Source of the DNA: Tranquillimonas rosea
GTDB lineage: Bacteria; Pseudomonadota; Alphaproteobacteria; Rhodobacterales; Rhodobacteraceae
Direction: 5' to 3'
Length of the DNA: 64,000 bases
Assembly (NCBI RefSeq): GCF_900111315.1
Contig: NZ_FOGU01000009.1
Coordinates: 62,001-126,000, forward strand
Below are positions 19,782 through 29,459 of the stretch, piece by piece (within the stretch, counting starts at the first letter, position 1; each line of letters begins with the position of its first letter). A program made the position numbers and the translations under genes. The notes under the pieces are model-generated. The model was not told where the DNA came from and searched no databases. It was given only the letters and a program-made list of their open reading frames with translations.

Positions 19782-21992
19782 TCAGTTTCCTCCGAACAAT
19801 CCGAACAGCTCGCGTACCACGCGCTCACCCAGGCTCTGCCCGCCCTGCGGCTGGGCCTGACGGGGCTGCTGGCGCTGCGCGGCCTGACCCTGACCGGCGG
19901 CATTGCGCGAATCCGCGGTCGCCCCGCGGGAATCCGCGACCTGCGCCGGCGCTTCGGGCGGGCGGGCCATCGGCAGCGGCGAGGCGGGCAGGTTCTCGTG
20001 CACCCGCAACATCGTCTCGTGCCAGATCTCGGCCGGCAGTCCGCCGCCGGTGACGCCGGTCAGCGGCGTGTTGTCGTCGTAGCCCATCCAGATGCCAGCG
20101 ACGTAGTCGGCGGTGAAGCCCAGGAACCACGCGTCACGGGCCGCCTGGGTGGTGCCGGTCTTGCCGGCGGCCTGCCGTCCCTCCAGCTTGGCGCGCTGTC
20201 CGGTGCCGCGCTCGACAACCTGGTTCATCATGTAGACGAGCTGCTGCGCGGCGTTCTGCGAGATCACGCGCTCTCCCATGCCGCCCTCCTGACCGATCAG
20301 CGCCGTGCGGTCGCCCGCCAGCCGAAGCTCGATCATGCCGTAGGGCTCGACCGACGAGCCGCCGTTGAGGATGCCGGCATAGGCGCCCGTCATCTCGATC
20401 AGCGTCGATTCGGAGGTGCCGAGCGCGATGGCGGGGCCCGAGTCGAGATCGCTCTGGATGCCGAAATCCGCCGCGACCTTGCGGACATTGTCGCGGCCCA
20501 CGGCCTCGCTCACCCGCACGGCGGCGGTGTTGACCGAGTGGGTCAGCGCTTCGGTCAGGGTGATCGTGCCACGGTAGTTGCGGGTGTAGTTCTTGGGCGA
20601 CCACGTGCCCGAGCCGGGCACGTTGAGCGTCAGCGGCGAGTCCTCGACCGTCGAGTTGGCGTTGAAGCCAAGTTCCAGCGCGGTGGCATAGACGAAGGGC
20701 TTGAACGCCGAGCCTGTCTGGCGCTTCGCCATGACAGCACGGTTGAACTGCCCGGCCACGCCCGTGAACTGACGCCCGCCGACCATCGCGCGCACGGCCC
20801 CGTCGGCCGACATCACGACGATCGCCGCCTGCGCGTCCGAGCCTTCGCGAACCTTCGTGTCGAACACATGGCGCAGCGCGTCTTCCGCGGACTTCTGGAT
20901 GCCCGGATCGAAGGTCGTGCGGATCGTCACGTCCTCGGTGGTGTCGCTGGTCAGGAAGTTGGGGCCCTGTTCCATCACCCAGTCGGCAAAGTAGCCGCCG
21001 GCACGGGCCGCCGCCGCCGGGCTCAGTTCGGCGGGTTGGGCCAGCGCGGTCTCGGCCTCGGCCTCGGTGAGATAGTCCTGGCCTTCCATGAGGTTGACGA
21101 TCACCGCCGCCCGGTCGCGGCTGAGCGACATGTTGTTCGTCGGTGCATACCGCGTCGGCGCCTTCAGAAGCCCCGCCAGCATCGCCGCCTCGGCCGGCCG
21201 CAGATCGCTGGCCGAGGTGCCGAAATAGCGCTGCGCCGCCGCCTCGAAGCCACGGGCGCCCGCGCCCAGATACGCGCGGTTGAGGTAGATCGTCAGAATC
21301 TCGTTCTTGGAGTACTTCGCCTCCATCGCCATCGCGTAGATCGCTTCCTTGGCCTTGCGCCAGAGCGACGTCTCGCGGCAATCGGCCTCGTAGGCGGCCT
21401 CGCTCTCCCATTCCTCTTTTTCGTAGGGGCGCCCGAGGCAAAGAAGCTTGGCCGTCTGCTGCGTGATGGTCGAGCCGCCGTGCCCCGACAGGGGGCCGCG
21501 CCCTTCGCGCAGGTTGATGCGGATCGCGCTGGCGATACCGACGGGATCGACGCCGGGATGCATGTAGAATCGGCGGTCCTCGGTGGCGACGACGGCGTTG
21601 CGCAGGTGCGGAGAGACGGTCTCGGCCGTGATCTGGCCGCCGAACTGCTCGCCGCGCCAGGCGAATACCTCGCCGTCGCGGTCGAGGAAGGTGACGGACC
21701 CGCGTGAGCGTCCGTCCAGCATCGAGCTGACGGGCGGCAGGGTCGTGTAGACATAGAACACCGCCACGCCGATGATCAGCGCCACGACGACGGCGCCGCG
21801 CCATGCCAGGCGCCAGGCGAGCGACGCGATCCAGCGGAACGGGGCCAGCAACAGACCGATCGGCCCGCGCCGACGGCGGGGGGCCGACTTGCGGGTTCTC
21901 TTTCTGCTGTGCTGCGGCGCCTGTTTCGCCGGCGCCTTCTTCTGGCGCTTGGGCGCGGTGAGGGGCGGCTTGCCTCGGCCGGAACGGTTCAT
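19782..21992 (-). CDS. Class A penicillin-binding protein (bifunctional)
   Basis: A 736-residue peptidoglycan synthase. A basic cytoplasmic tail (about 1-45, rich in Lys/Arg) precedes one membrane anchor (about 65-88). The glycosyltransferase domain has VVATEDRRFYMHPGVDPVG (catalytic Glu) and GGSTITQQTAKLL. The transpeptidase domain shows SxxK in TGSAFKPF, SVN in THSVNTAAV, and KTG in AAGKTGTTQAA. The C-terminal 60 residues are Gln/Ala/Pro-rich low complexity ending in GERVVRELFGLFGGN. It polymerises and cross-links glycan strands at the inner membrane. A good sigma-70 promoter lies 32 bases upstream. Confidence 0.92.
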   Translation of the reverse strand: MNRSGRGKPPLTAPKRQKKAPAKQAPQHSRKRTRKSAPRRRRGPIGLLLAPFRWIASLAWRLAWRGAVVVALIIGVAVFYVYTTLPPVSSMLDGRSRGSVTFLDRDGEVFAWRGEQFGGQITAETVSPHLRNAVVATEDRRFYMHPGVDPVGIASAIRINLREGRGPLSGHGGSTITQQTAKLLCLGRPYEKEEWESEAAYEADCRETSLWRKAKEAIYAMAMEAKYSKNEILTIYLNRAYLGAGARGFEAAAQRYFGTSASDLRPAEAAMLAGLLKAPTRYAPTNNMSLSRDRAAVIVNLMEGQDYLTEAEAETALAQPAELSPAAAARAGGYFADWVMEQGPNFLTSDTTEDVTIRTTFDPGIQKSAEDALRHVFDTKVREGSDAQAAIVVMSADGAVRAMVGGRQFTGVAGQFNRAVMAKRQTGSAFKPFVYATALELGFNANSTVEDSPLTLNVPGSGTWSPKNYTRNYRGTITLTEALTHSVNTAAVRVSEAVGRDNVRKVAADFGIQSDLDSGPAIALGTSESTLIEMTGAYAGILNGGSSVEPYGMIELRLAGDRTALIGQEGGMGERVISQNAAQQLVYMMNQVVERGTGQRAKLEGRQAAGKTGTTQAARDAWFLGFTADYVAGIWMGYDDNTPLTGVTGGGLPAEIWHETMLRVHENLPASPLPMARPPEAPAQVADSRGATADSRNAAGQGQAAQRQQPRQAQPQGGQSLGERVVRELFGLFGGN

Positions 21993-22023
21993 GCCGCTTC
22001 CTTATGCTGACTGCTCGGGGCGG

Positions 22024-22052
22024 AGAATACAGAACGTTCCTGCAAATGTCAG
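22024..22052 (-). promoter_or_regulatory. Sigma-70 type promoter of the PBP gene
   Basis: Reading the minus strand, CTGACA (22052-22047) and TATTCT (22029-22024) are separated by 17 bases. The PBP start codon is at 21992, with AAGGA a few bases upstream, giving a predicted leader of about 25 bases. Consensus match is the only evidence. Confidence 0.55.
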
Positions 22053-22076
22053 GGCGGCCGGGCGCGAGCCGCACGG

Positions 22077-22137
22077 TTAATTGAGCGGCTAAAAAATAAG
22101 CATCCCGCCCAGTTTGTGCAAAAAATGTGCATTGATG
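22077..22137. promoter_or_regulatory. AT-rich upstream region of glnK
   Basis: A stretch far richer in A and T than its surroundings, containing CTAAAAAATAAG and two copies of TGTGCA (in TTTGTGCAAAAAATGTGCATT). It lies 120-180 bases before glnK and is the likeliest place for its promoter and control sites. I could not fit a convincing sigma-54 -24/-12 pair or an NtrC dyad. Confidence 0.3.
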
Positions 22138-22259
22138 CCCGCTTCGATGGCGCCGGCAGCGCCCTCGCGCCTTGTGAGACGGGCCCGAGTCTCGGCTTTC
22201 TGCGGGCGTGAGAAAACCGCGGGGGGTGGCAGCCCTCCGGGCAATGGAAGGGGATAGAC

Positions 22260-22598
22260 GTGAAACTCATCATTGCAGCGATCAAGCCGTTCAAGCTGGA
22301 GGAGGTTCGAGAAGCTCTGACCTCCATCGGCGTGCGCGGCATGATGGTGACGGAGATCAAGGGGTTCGGCTCCCAATCCGGTCACACCGAAATCTATCGC
22401 GGCGCCGAATACGCTGTGAATTTCGTTCCGAAGGTCAAGCTCGAGATCGTCGTGTCCGCCTCGATGGCCGACCAGGTCGTCTCGACGATCGCTACCACCG
22501 CGAAGACCGAGAAAATCGGCGACGGCAAGATCTTCGTCCTCGACGTCGAAAGCGCCACCCGCGTGCGCACCGGCGAGACGAACGAAGACGCGATCTGA
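22260..22598 (+). CDS. glnK: Nitrogen regulatory protein P-II (GlnK)
   Basis: A 112-residue PII signal protein. The T-loop is GFGSQSGHTEIYRGAEYAVNFVPK with Tyr51, the uridylylation site, in EYAV; the C-terminal signature is KIGDGKIFVLDVESATRVRTGE. It senses 2-oxoglutarate, ATP/ADP and glutamine status, and caps AmtB when nitrogen is sufficient. The start is GTG 22260, supported by GGAAGGGG at 22246-22253; no in-frame ATG is available. amtB follows 23 bases downstream, the classic glnK-amtB pair. Confidence 0.96.
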   Translation: MKLIIAAIKPFKLEEVREALTSIGVRGMMVTEIKGFGSQSGHTEIYRGAEYAVNFVPKVKLEIVVSASMADQVVSTIATTAKTEKIGDGKIFVLDVESATRVRTGETNEDAI

Positions 22599-22621
22599 TC
22601 AGAGCCTCCCGCCAAAAGGAA

Positions 22622-23971
22622 ATGATGACGATGAAACCAATGAAGTACCTCCCACTCCTCGCCCTGGCGGCTCTGCCGACCGGGGCCCTGGCGCAGGAGG
22701 CCGCCGAGGGCGCCGCAGCGGCGCCGGGCTTCGACGAGATCGGCCCCTACATCATGACGACGCTGCTGTTCCTGGTGGGCGGCTTCCTCGTCTTCTGGAT
22801 GGCTGCCGGTTTCGCCATGCTCGAGGCAGGCCTCGTCCGCTCAAAGAACGTGACGACCCAGCTGACCAAGAACATCGCCCTCTTCTCGATCGCGTCGATC
22901 ATGTACTGGTTCGTCGGGTTCAACCTGATGTATCCCGGCGACGGCTGGATCATCCCCGGCTATCTCGGCATCCTGATCGCGCCCACCGTGCTCGAACCTG
23001 TCGGCCTGGGTGCCGGAGACGCCGCGCTCGACTATGCGTCGGTCGGCTCGGACTTCTTCTTCCAGCTGATGTTCTGCGCCACCACCGCCTCGATCGTGTC
23101 GGGCACCCTGGCCGAGCGGATCAAGCTGTGGCCGTTCCTGATCTTCGTCGTGATCCTGACGGGCTTCATCTATCCGATCGAAGCGTCCTGGCAGTGGGGC
23201 GGCGGTTGGCTGTCCGAGATGGGCTTCTCCGACTTCGCCGGTTCGACCCTGGTGCACGCGGCGGGTGGCTTTGCCGCGCTGGCGGGTGCGATCGTCCTCG
23301 GGCCGCGGATGGGCAAGTTCCTTCCCGACGGCAAGGTGCATCCCTTCCCCGGCTCGAACCTGGCCCTCGCCACGCTGGGTACCTTCATCCTGTGGATCGG
23401 CTGGTTCGGCTTCAACGGCGGGTCGCAGCTGGCCGCGGGCACCGTCGGTGACATCACCGACGTGAGCCGCATCTTCGCCAACACCAACATGGCCGCCGCC
23501 GCCGGTGCCGTCGCTGCGCTGATCCTGACGCAGGTCATGTACGGCAAGGTCGACCTCACCATGGTCCTGAACGGTGCGCTGGCCGGCCTGGTGTCGATCA
23601 CCGCCGGTCCGCTCGACCCGACCCTGTTCGGTGCGCTCTGGATCGGTGCCGTCGGTGGCGTGATCGTGGTGCTGACCGTGCCGATGCTGGACAAGATGAA
23701 GATCGACGACGTCGTCGGTGCCATTCCGGTCCACCTGATCGCCGGCTTCTGGGGTACGCTGGTCGTCCCGGTCTATACCTCGGGCACGAGCTTCGTGACG
23801 CAGATCATCGGCTTCCTCGCCATCGGTGTGTTCGTCTTCGTGGTGAGCCTGGTCGTCTGGATCATCCTGAAGGGCCTGATGGGCCTGCGGGTGAGCGAAG
23901 AGGCCGAAGTCGCGGGGCTCGACGTGACCGAGCTTGGCATGGAGGCCTATCCGGACTTCACCAAAGGCTGA
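22622..23971 (+). CDS. amtB: Ammonium transporter
   Basis: A 449-residue Amt/Rh channel. It has a cleavable N-terminal signal (MMTMKPMKYLPLLALAALPTGALAQ), as in other proteobacterial AmtB, then eleven membrane helices. Landmarks are AGFAMLEAGLVRSKN, FFFQLMFCATTASIVSGTLAERIKLW, DFAGSTLVHAAGGFAAL (first pore His), WFGFNGGSQLA, and IPVHLIAGFWGTL (second pore His). AAAGGA precedes the ATG. It imports ammonium under nitrogen limitation and is regulated by GlnK binding. Confidence 0.96.
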   Translation: MMTMKPMKYLPLLALAALPTGALAQEAAEGAAAAPGFDEIGPYIMTTLLFLVGGFLVFWMAAGFAMLEAGLVRSKNVTTQLTKNIALFSIASIMYWFVGFNLMYPGDGWIIPGYLGILIAPTVLEPVGLGAGDAALDYASVGSDFFFQLMFCATTASIVSGTLAERIKLWPFLIFVVILTGFIYPIEASWQWGGGWLSEMGFSDFAGSTLVHAAGGFAALAGAIVLGPRMGKFLPDGKVHPFPGSNLALATLGTFILWIGWFGFNGGSQLAAGTVGDITDVSRIFANTNMAAAAGAVAALILTQVMYGKVDLTMVLNGALAGLVSITAGPLDPTLFGALWIGAVGGVIVVLTVPMLDKMKIDDVVGAIPVHLIAGFWGTLVVPVYTSGTSFVTQIIGFLAIGVFVFVVSLVVWIILKGLMGLRVSEEAEVAGLDVTELGMEAYPDFTKG

Positions 23972-23997
23972 CGTCTCCTCCCTAGTGTCAGCCTGAG

Positions 23998-24033
23998 GGG
24001 CCCGGGCGCGGATCGCGCGCCCGGGCCCTTTTT
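23998..24033 (+). terminator. Intrinsic terminator of glnK-amtB
   Basis: A 13-base perfect inverted repeat, GGGCCCGGGCGCG (23998-24010) and CGCGCCCGGGCCC (24016-24028), with a five-base loop and TTTTT at 24029-24033. It sits between the convergent stops of amtB and the BCCT gene. Confidence 0.92.
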
Positions 24034-24036
24034 CGT

Positions 24037-25659
24037 TCAGTCGCGCGTCAGTTCCTCGACATCCGGGGCATCGGCGACCGTGACCTTGTCGACCGTCTCG
24101 GAGTTGAAGCCCATCGCCAGGGACACCGCCATGCCGCAGACGAGGATGAAGATCGGCAAGCCGATGACGGTGATGACCTGCTGCAGCGCCGTCAGGCCGG
24201 CGTCGCCCGCCAGCACGATCAGCATCGCCGCCACAAGCCCTTCGGCCACCCCCCAGAAGACCCGCTGACGTGTAGGGCCCGGCTCGGCGTTGCCGGTGCA
24301 CAGCATGTCCACCACCAGTGACGCCGAGTCGGACGAGGTGGCGAAGAAGATCGCCACGATCACCACCGCAAAGCCCTGCACGAAGGTGGTCATCGGGAAG
24401 TTCTCGAAGAAGGCGAACATCGCGAGCGGAATGCTGTTCGACACCGCCTCCGAGATCTGTCCCGCCTGGTCGCCAAGCGCGTTGCGGGCCTCGGCTCCGA
24501 TGCCGTCGATCTCCATCGCGGACCAGCCGAAGATGGCGAACCAGACCAACGTGAACATGCTGGGTGCGAACAGGACACCAAGCACGAATTCCCGGATCGT
24601 GCGCCCGCGCGAGATCCGCGCCACGAACAGGCCGATGAAGGGCGACCACGTCACCGTCCAGGTCCAGTAGAACACCGTCCAGTCCGCTTGCCAGCCCCAG
24701 CCGTCATCGCCGCTGCCCTTGTAGTCAGCGAGCAGGTCGTTCCAGAAGGCCATCTGCGGCAGCATCTCGGCATAGATGCCGGCCGTCTGCACGATCCCGC
24801 GCAGCAGGAACAGCGTCGAGCCGAAGATCAGCACGAAGATCATCAGCAGTACCGCCAAGCCGATATTGATGTTCGACAAGAGCTTAACGCCGCTGTCGAG
24901 CCCGGCCACGATAGACCCCACGGCGACCGCTGTGAGGACGGCGAGGATGCAGACCTGGACAAGGACGCCCGTGCCCGTGCCCAACAACTCGTCGAGGCCC
25001 GCCGCAATTTGCGACGACCCGAGCCCGAGAGACACGGCGACACCGAAGAGCGTCCCGAGCACTGCAAAGATGTCGATCGTCTTGCCGATGGGGCCGTGGA
25101 TGCCTTCGCCCAGCATCGGGTAGAACACCGAAGACACCCGGACCGGCAGGTCGTAGCGATAGATGAAATAGGCAAAGGCGAGCCCCGGCAGCGCGAAGAT
25201 CGTCCAGGTGTGCAATCCGAGGTGATAGACTGCGATGCCGATGCCGTCCTCGGCCGCGGCCACGGAGTAGGGTTCCACCGTGTCGAACGGCGGATCGGAA
25301 AAGTGAGAAATCGGTTCCGCCACACCCCAGAACATCAGCACGGTGCCGATGCCGCCGGCGAACAGCATGGTGAACCATGAAATGTTCGAAAAGTCGGGTT
25401 TGGCGTCCTGGCCGCCAAGTCGGATGTTGCCGTGGGACGACATTGCCGCCCACAGCAGGAACAGGAACCAGCCGCTCACGCCCAGGATGAAGAACCATCC
25501 CAGCTTGGCGGTGATCCAGGCGCGGCCGGCGGCGAAGGCGTCGCCGATCGGGCCGGGGGCCACGACCAGTGCGATGACAAAGACAACCATGAACCCCGCC
25601 GAGACGAAGAAGATGGTGGGATCTGTCCTGAGGCCGAGGCGCTTAGCGAGCTTCTCCAT
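24037..25659 (-). CDS. BCCT family betaine/choline/carnitine-type transporter
   Basis: A 540-residue secondary transporter with twelve predicted membrane segments. The family signature is clear: GWGWQADWTVFYWTWTVTWSPFIGLFVARISRGRTIREF at about 325-365, with the tryptophan-rich substrate region, plus MLFAGGIGTVLMFWGVAEP near 95 (the glycine-containing unwound helix) and SSDSASLVVDML. Uptake of glycine betaine or a related quaternary amine for osmoprotection is the family role; the exact substrate, and whether it is Na+ or H+ coupled, cannot be settled here. Confidence 0.92.
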   Translation of the reverse strand: MEKLAKRLGLRTDPTIFFVSAGFMVVFVIALVVAPGPIGDAFAAGRAWITAKLGWFFILGVSGWFLFLLWAAMSSHGNIRLGGQDAKPDFSNISWFTMLFAGGIGTVLMFWGVAEPISHFSDPPFDTVEPYSVAAAEDGIGIAVYHLGLHTWTIFALPGLAFAYFIYRYDLPVRVSSVFYPMLGEGIHGPIGKTIDIFAVLGTLFGVAVSLGLGSSQIAAGLDELLGTGTGVLVQVCILAVLTAVAVGSIVAGLDSGVKLLSNINIGLAVLLMIFVLIFGSTLFLLRGIVQTAGIYAEMLPQMAFWNDLLADYKGSGDDGWGWQADWTVFYWTWTVTWSPFIGLFVARISRGRTIREFVLGVLFAPSMFTLVWFAIFGWSAMEIDGIGAEARNALGDQAGQISEAVSNSIPLAMFAFFENFPMTTFVQGFAVVIVAIFFATSSDSASLVVDMLCTGNAEPGPTRQRVFWGVAEGLVAAMLIVLAGDAGLTALQQVITVIGLPIFILVCGMAVSLAMGFNSETVDKVTVADAPDVEELTRD

Positions 25660-25794
25660 TTCGGATCTCCTTGCGGTGACCCGATGTCACCTAGCCGGGC
25701 GAGAGAACGCGGCGAGGCGAAACACGACAAAAACGCGACAATCCCGCGCAGGTCGTCCTGCGCGGGCCCATTCGTTCGGCAGTGTGAGGCGGAA

Positions 25795-26979
25795 TCAGAC
25801 TCCGGCGTCCACCAGCGCCTGCGCGAGGATCGGCACCGTGTTCGCGTTGAGCCCGGCAATGTTGATGCGGCTGTCGCCCACCATGTAGATGCCGTTCTCG
25901 TCGCGCATGTGATCGACCTGCTCGGGCGTGGCGCCGAGGCGCGAGAACATGCCCCGGTGACGCGCGATGAAGTCGAACCGGTCCGAGTTCGACCGCTGGC
26001 GCAGCTCGTCGGCCAGCTGCTGCCGCAGCGCGAGCATGCCGTTGCGCACGTCCTCGAGCTCGGCCATCCAGTCCGCCTTCAACGCCTCGTCGTCAAGGAT
26101 CGTCGTGACGATTCGCGCGCCGTGGTCCGGCGGGAACGAGAAGTTCTGGCGGTTGAGGTAGTTCAGCGTGCCCTGCGCCTTCTTCTTGGCGTCCGGGCCC
26201 TCGCCGATCGCCATCAGAAGACCGGTCCGCTCGCGATAGATGCCGAAGTTCTTCGAGCAGCTCGCCGCGACCAGCACCTCGGGCAGTGTTTTGACAATCA
26301 GCCGCGTCCCGGCGGCATCCGCGTCGAGCCCGTCGCCGAAGCCCTGGTAGGCGATGTCGATCATCGCCAGCGCGCCCTTGGCCTTCAGGTGGTCGGCCAC
26401 CTGCTGCCATTGCTCCAGCGACAGGTTCGCGCCGGTCGGGTTGTGGCAGCAGCCGTGCAGCAGGACGACATCGCCTTCCTTGATGCCGGCGAGGTCGGCC
26501 ATCATGCCGTCGAAATCGACCAGCCCGGTCTTGGCGTCGAAATAGCGGTACTCGGCCATCGGCCGGCCCAGGTGCTTGAGGATCGAGGGATGGTTCGGCC
26601 AGGTGGGCGCCGACAGCCAGATCGTCGCCTCGGGCGACGCGCGGCCGATCATCTCGAACGCCTGCCGGATCGCGCCGGTGCCGCCCGGCGTCGCGACCGC
26701 GGCGATGCGGCCCTCGTCATGGGCCTCGCCCAGGATCATCCGCGACAGCGCGGCGGCATAGGCCGGATCGCCGGCCAGCCCGGTATAGGCCTTGGTCTCC
26801 TGCGTCTTCCAGATGCGCTCTTCTGCCGCCTTCACCGCGCGCATCACCGGCGTCTTTCCCTCGGCATCGCGATAGACGCCAACGCCCAGGTCGATCTTCT
26901 GCTCGCGCGGATCCTCGCGATACATCTGCATCAGCATGAGGATCTTGTCGGGCGCCTGTTCTGGCAGGTCGTTCAGCAT
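25795..26979 (-). CDS. Aromatic amino acid / aspartate aminotransferase, class I
   Basis: A 394-residue PLP enzyme of the TyrB/AspC group: MLNDLPEQAPDKILMLMQMYREDPREQKIDLGVGVYRD, GDPAYAAALSRMILG, HGCCHNPTGANLS, and PLP-binding Lys in SCSKNFGIYRERTG. It transfers amino groups between aromatic amino acids or aspartate and 2-oxoglutarate. The start MLNDLPEQ (26979) fits the family better than the ATG 48 bases upstream. The sulfurtransferase gene lies five bases upstream on the same strand, so they are probably co-transcribed. Confidence 0.9.
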   Translation of the reverse strand: MLNDLPEQAPDKILMLMQMYREDPREQKIDLGVGVYRDAEGKTPVMRAVKAAEERIWKTQETKAYTGLAGDPAYAAALSRMILGEAHDEGRIAAVATPGGTGAIRQAFEMIGRASPEATIWLSAPTWPNHPSILKHLGRPMAEYRYFDAKTGLVDFDGMMADLAGIKEGDVVLLHGCCHNPTGANLSLEQWQQVADHLKAKGALAMIDIAYQGFGDGLDADAAGTRLIVKTLPEVLVAASCSKNFGIYRERTGLLMAIGEGPDAKKKAQGTLNYLNRQNFSFPPDHGARIVTTILDDEALKADWMAELEDVRNGMLALRQQLADELRQRSNSDRFDFIARHRGMFSRLGATPEQVDHMRDENGIYMVGDSRINIAGLNANTVPILAQALVDAGV

Positions 26980-26984
26980 GATGA

Positions 26985-27839
26985 TCAGTCTCCGGTAGCG
27001 ACCTCGAGGTCGGAATACATGCCCCACTCGGACCAGGACCCGTCGTAGAGCGCGTGGTCGCGGTGGCCGAGACGTTCCAGCGCGAGGCTCAGGATCGCGG
27101 CCGTGACGCCCGAGCCACAGGTCGTGACGACCGGCCGTTCAAGGTCGATGCCGGCCGTCTTGAACGCGGCGCGCAGGTCGTCGGGGGATTTCATCGTGCC
27201 GTCCCCGTTCAGAAGGACGGCGTAGTGCAGGTTGGCCGAGCCGGGGATGTGTCCGGCCCGCATGCCGGGGCGCGGCTCGGGCTCGTCGCCGCGGAAGCGG
27301 GCGGGCGAGCGGGCGTCGACGATCTGCGGCTCGCCCAGCTTGGCCGCGGCGGCGACCTGGGTGACGTCGCGGACGAGGTGATTCTGACGCACGGCGGTCA
27401 TGTGGCGGTCGCGCACGACCGGGGGCAGGTCCTCGACCGGGCGATCCTCGGCCCGCCATTTCGGCAATCCGCCGTCCAGCACCGCGACGTCCGTCTTGCC
27501 CATCAGCCGGAACAGCCACCAGAACCGCGCAGCCGAGAACATGCCTGCACCGTCGTAGATGACGACCTGGTGACCGTCGCCGATCCCCAGCGCGCGCATG
27601 CGGCTCATGAACTTCTCGGGGGGCGGGGCCATGTGAGGCAGGTCCGAGCGATTGTCGGACAGTTCGTCCAGATCGACGAAGCGGGCGCCGGGAATGTGCG
27701 CGGCCTCGTATTCCACGCGCGGATCACGGCCGGCGTCGGGCAGGTACCAGCTTCCGTCGATGATCCGAAGATCGGGATCGTTAAGGTGCTGCGACAGCCA
27801 ATCGGTCGAGACCAGCGTGGTCGGATCCTCCGGCAGCAT
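26985..27839 (-). CDS. sseA: 3-mercaptopyruvate sulfurtransferase
   Basis: A 284-residue tandem-rhodanese protein. The N-terminal inactive rhodanese domain has IDGSWYLPDAGRDPRVEYEAAHIPGARFVDLDELSD. The C-terminal domain has the active-site loop CGSGVTAA around residue 240, which is the mercaptopyruvate form (CG[S/T]GVT) rather than the thiosulfate CRKGVT loop. SPARFRGDEPEPRPGMRAGHIPGSANLHY is the linker signature. It moves sulfur from 3-mercaptopyruvate to thiols or cyanide. It sits next to an aminotransferase that could provide mercaptopyruvate from cysteine; that link is inference. Confidence 0.92.
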   Translation of the reverse strand: MLPEDPTTLVSTDWLSQHLNDPDLRIIDGSWYLPDAGRDPRVEYEAAHIPGARFVDLDELSDNRSDLPHMAPPPEKFMSRMRALGIGDGHQVVIYDGAGMFSAARFWWLFRLMGKTDVAVLDGGLPKWRAEDRPVEDLPPVVRDRHMTAVRQNHLVRDVTQVAAAAKLGEPQIVDARSPARFRGDEPEPRPGMRAGHIPGSANLHYAVLLNGDGTMKSPDDLRAAFKTAGIDLERPVVTTCGSGVTAAILSLALERLGHRDHALYDGSWSEWGMYSDLEVATGD

Positions 27840-27913
27840 CGCATCTCCTCGCCTTTGCTTCAGACACCTTGCCTAAAGCCCGGTCCGCGGCATGGCAAGC
27901 GCCGAGCCGCCGT

Positions 27914-28387
27914 TCAGTGCTCCTGTTTCAGCAGCCGCCGCTTCTGCCGCTGCCAGTCGCGCTTGGCTTCGGTCGCGCGCTTGTCGGGCGCCCGTTTGCC
28001 CTTGGCAATGCCGATCTTCACCTTGGCCGTGCCGCGATGGTTGAAGTACAGCACCAGCGGGACAAGCGTCATGCCCTTGCGCTGCGTCTCGTTCCACAGC
28101 TTCGCCAGTTCCTTCTTGTTGGCCAGAAGCTTGCGCCGGCGCCGGTCCTCGTGCCCGAACATAGCGGGCTCGTAGGGCGCGATATAGCTGTTAACCAGCC
28201 AAAGCTCGCCGTTCTCGACGGAGGCGTAGGATTCGGCGATGTTGGCCGACCGCTGACGCAGGCTCTTCACCTCAGAACCGGTCAGCACGATGCCGCATTC
28301 CAGGTCGTCCTGGATCGCGTAGTCGTGCCGGGCGCGCCGGTTCTCCGAGATCACCTTGTAGTTCTTGTTCTGCGTGTCCTTGGCCAT
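27914..28387 (-). CDS. smpB: SsrA-binding protein SmpB
   Basis: A 157-residue tmRNA-binding protein: [61 protein letters not shown], and the basic tail [26 protein letters not shown]. It brings tmRNA to stalled ribosomes in trans-translation. The ssrA gene is not in the window. The start is ATG 28387 ([12 protein letters not shown]). It is downstream of dapA on the same strand, with a strong hairpin in the gap. Confidence 0.95.
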   Translation of the reverse strand: MAKDTQNKNYKVISENRRARHDYAIQDDLECGIVLTGSEVKSLRQRSANIAESYASVENGELWLVNSYIAPYEPAMFGHEDRRRRKLLANKKELAKLWNETQRKGMTLVPLVLYFNHRGTAKVKIGIAKGKRAPDKRATEAKRDWQRQKRRLLKQEH

Positions 28388-28406
28388 CCGCCTCAGATAG
28401 ACGCAG

Positions 28407-28441
28407 CGCCCCGCCGCTTCAAGCAAACGCGCGGCGGGGCG
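28407..28441 (-). terminator. Hairpin terminator after dapA
   Basis: An 11-base inverted repeat, CGCCCCGCCGC (28407-28417) and GCGGCGGGGCG (28431-28441), with a 13-base loop, lies between the dapA stop (28452) and the smpB start (28387). No T tract follows, so it may attenuate rather than fully stop transcription. Confidence 0.55.
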
Positions 28442-28451
28442 TCGTGCCGGA

Positions 28452-29324
28452 TTACAGCAGACCGGCGTGCTTCATCGCGTCCTTGACGAGAATTCGCGTC
28501 CCGTCCGACAGCGGCGTCAGCGGCAGGCGCACCTCGTCGGTGCACAACCCCAGCAGCGACATCGCATATTTCACCCCGACAAGGCCCGGCTCGGTGAACA
28601 CCGCCATGTGCAGCGGCATCAGCTTGTCCTGGATCTCGAGCGCCTTGCGGAAGTCGCCGTTCAGCGTCGCCTCCTGCAGCTGCGAGCACAGCTTCGGCGC
28701 CACGTTGGCGGTGACCGAGATGCAGCCGACCCCGCCATGGGCGTTGAAGCCGAGCGCGGTCGCGTCCTCGGCCGAGAGCTGGATGAAATCGGGGCCGCAG
28801 GTGAGGCGCTGCTTGCTGACGCGGCTGATGTCGGCCGTCGCGTCCTTGACGCCGACGATTCGCGGCAGCCGGGCCAGCACCCCCATCGTGTCCGGCGTCA
28901 TGTCGACGACCGAACGCGGCGGGATGTTGTAGATGATGATCGGCAGATTGCAGGCGTCGTGCATCGCCGTGTAATGCGCGATCAGACCGTCTTGCGTTGG
29001 CTTGTTGTAATACGGCGTCACCACAAGCGCGCCATCGGCGCCCGCCTCTTCGGCGTGGCGGATCAGGCGGATGCCCTCGCGCGTGGAATTCGAGCCGGAG
29101 CCCGCGATGACGGGGACTCGGCCGTTCACGGCGCGGACGACTTCCTCGACGACCAGATCGTGCTCTTCGTGGCTGAGCGTGGGCGACTCGCCGGTCGTGC
29201 CGACGGGCACGATTCCGTGGCTGCCCTGATCGATATGCCACTCGACAAGGTTCTTGAGCGTCTTGATGTCCAGCTCGCCGTCCTTGAATGGGGTCACCAG
29301 CGCCGGCATTGAGCCCTTGAACAT
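28452..29324 (-). CDS. dapA: 4-hydroxy-tetrahydrodipicolinate synthase
   Basis: A 290-residue class I aldolase-fold enzyme. [14 protein letters not shown] is at about 43-56, the proton-relay Tyr lies in [12 protein letters not shown] (about 133), and the Schiff-base Lys in VGVKDATAD (about 161). It condenses pyruvate with aspartate semialdehyde, the first committed step to lysine and diaminopimelate for cell-wall peptides. Start [13 protein letters not shown] is the family start. It is divergent from the lytic transglycosylase gene. Confidence 0.95.
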   Translation of the reverse strand: MFKGSMPALVTPFKDGELDIKTLKNLVEWHIDQGSHGIVPVGTTGESPTLSHEEHDLVVEEVVRAVNGRVPVIAGSGSNSTREGIRLIRHAEEAGADGALVVTPYYNKPTQDGLIAHYTAMHDACNLPIIIYNIPPRSVVDMTPDTMGVLARLPRIVGVKDATADISRVSKQRLTCGPDFIQLSAEDATALGFNAHGGVGCISVTANVAPKLCSQLQEATLNGDFRKALEIQDKLMPLHMAVFTEPGLVGVKYAMSLLGLCTDEVRLPLTPLSDGTRILVKDAMKHAGLL

Positions 29325-29459
29325 CACGCGTCGTCCTTTTTGTCTTGATTTCAGTCCGGGCAAACTGCCCCTTGCTTTGCGCGGCGGACCCTATAGCCCC
29401 CGGCCAGCGTTGCCAAGTTTGTGAATGGTGCCGTGAAAATGGTGAGATACGCTTCGCTC

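Noticed and set aside
22075-22259. A sigma-54 promoter or NtrC site upstream of glnK
   Set aside because: The best candidate (TGGCAG near 22229) has the wrong spacing to a GC element and sits too close to the start codon; the paired TGTGCA motifs do not match the NtrC consensus I know.
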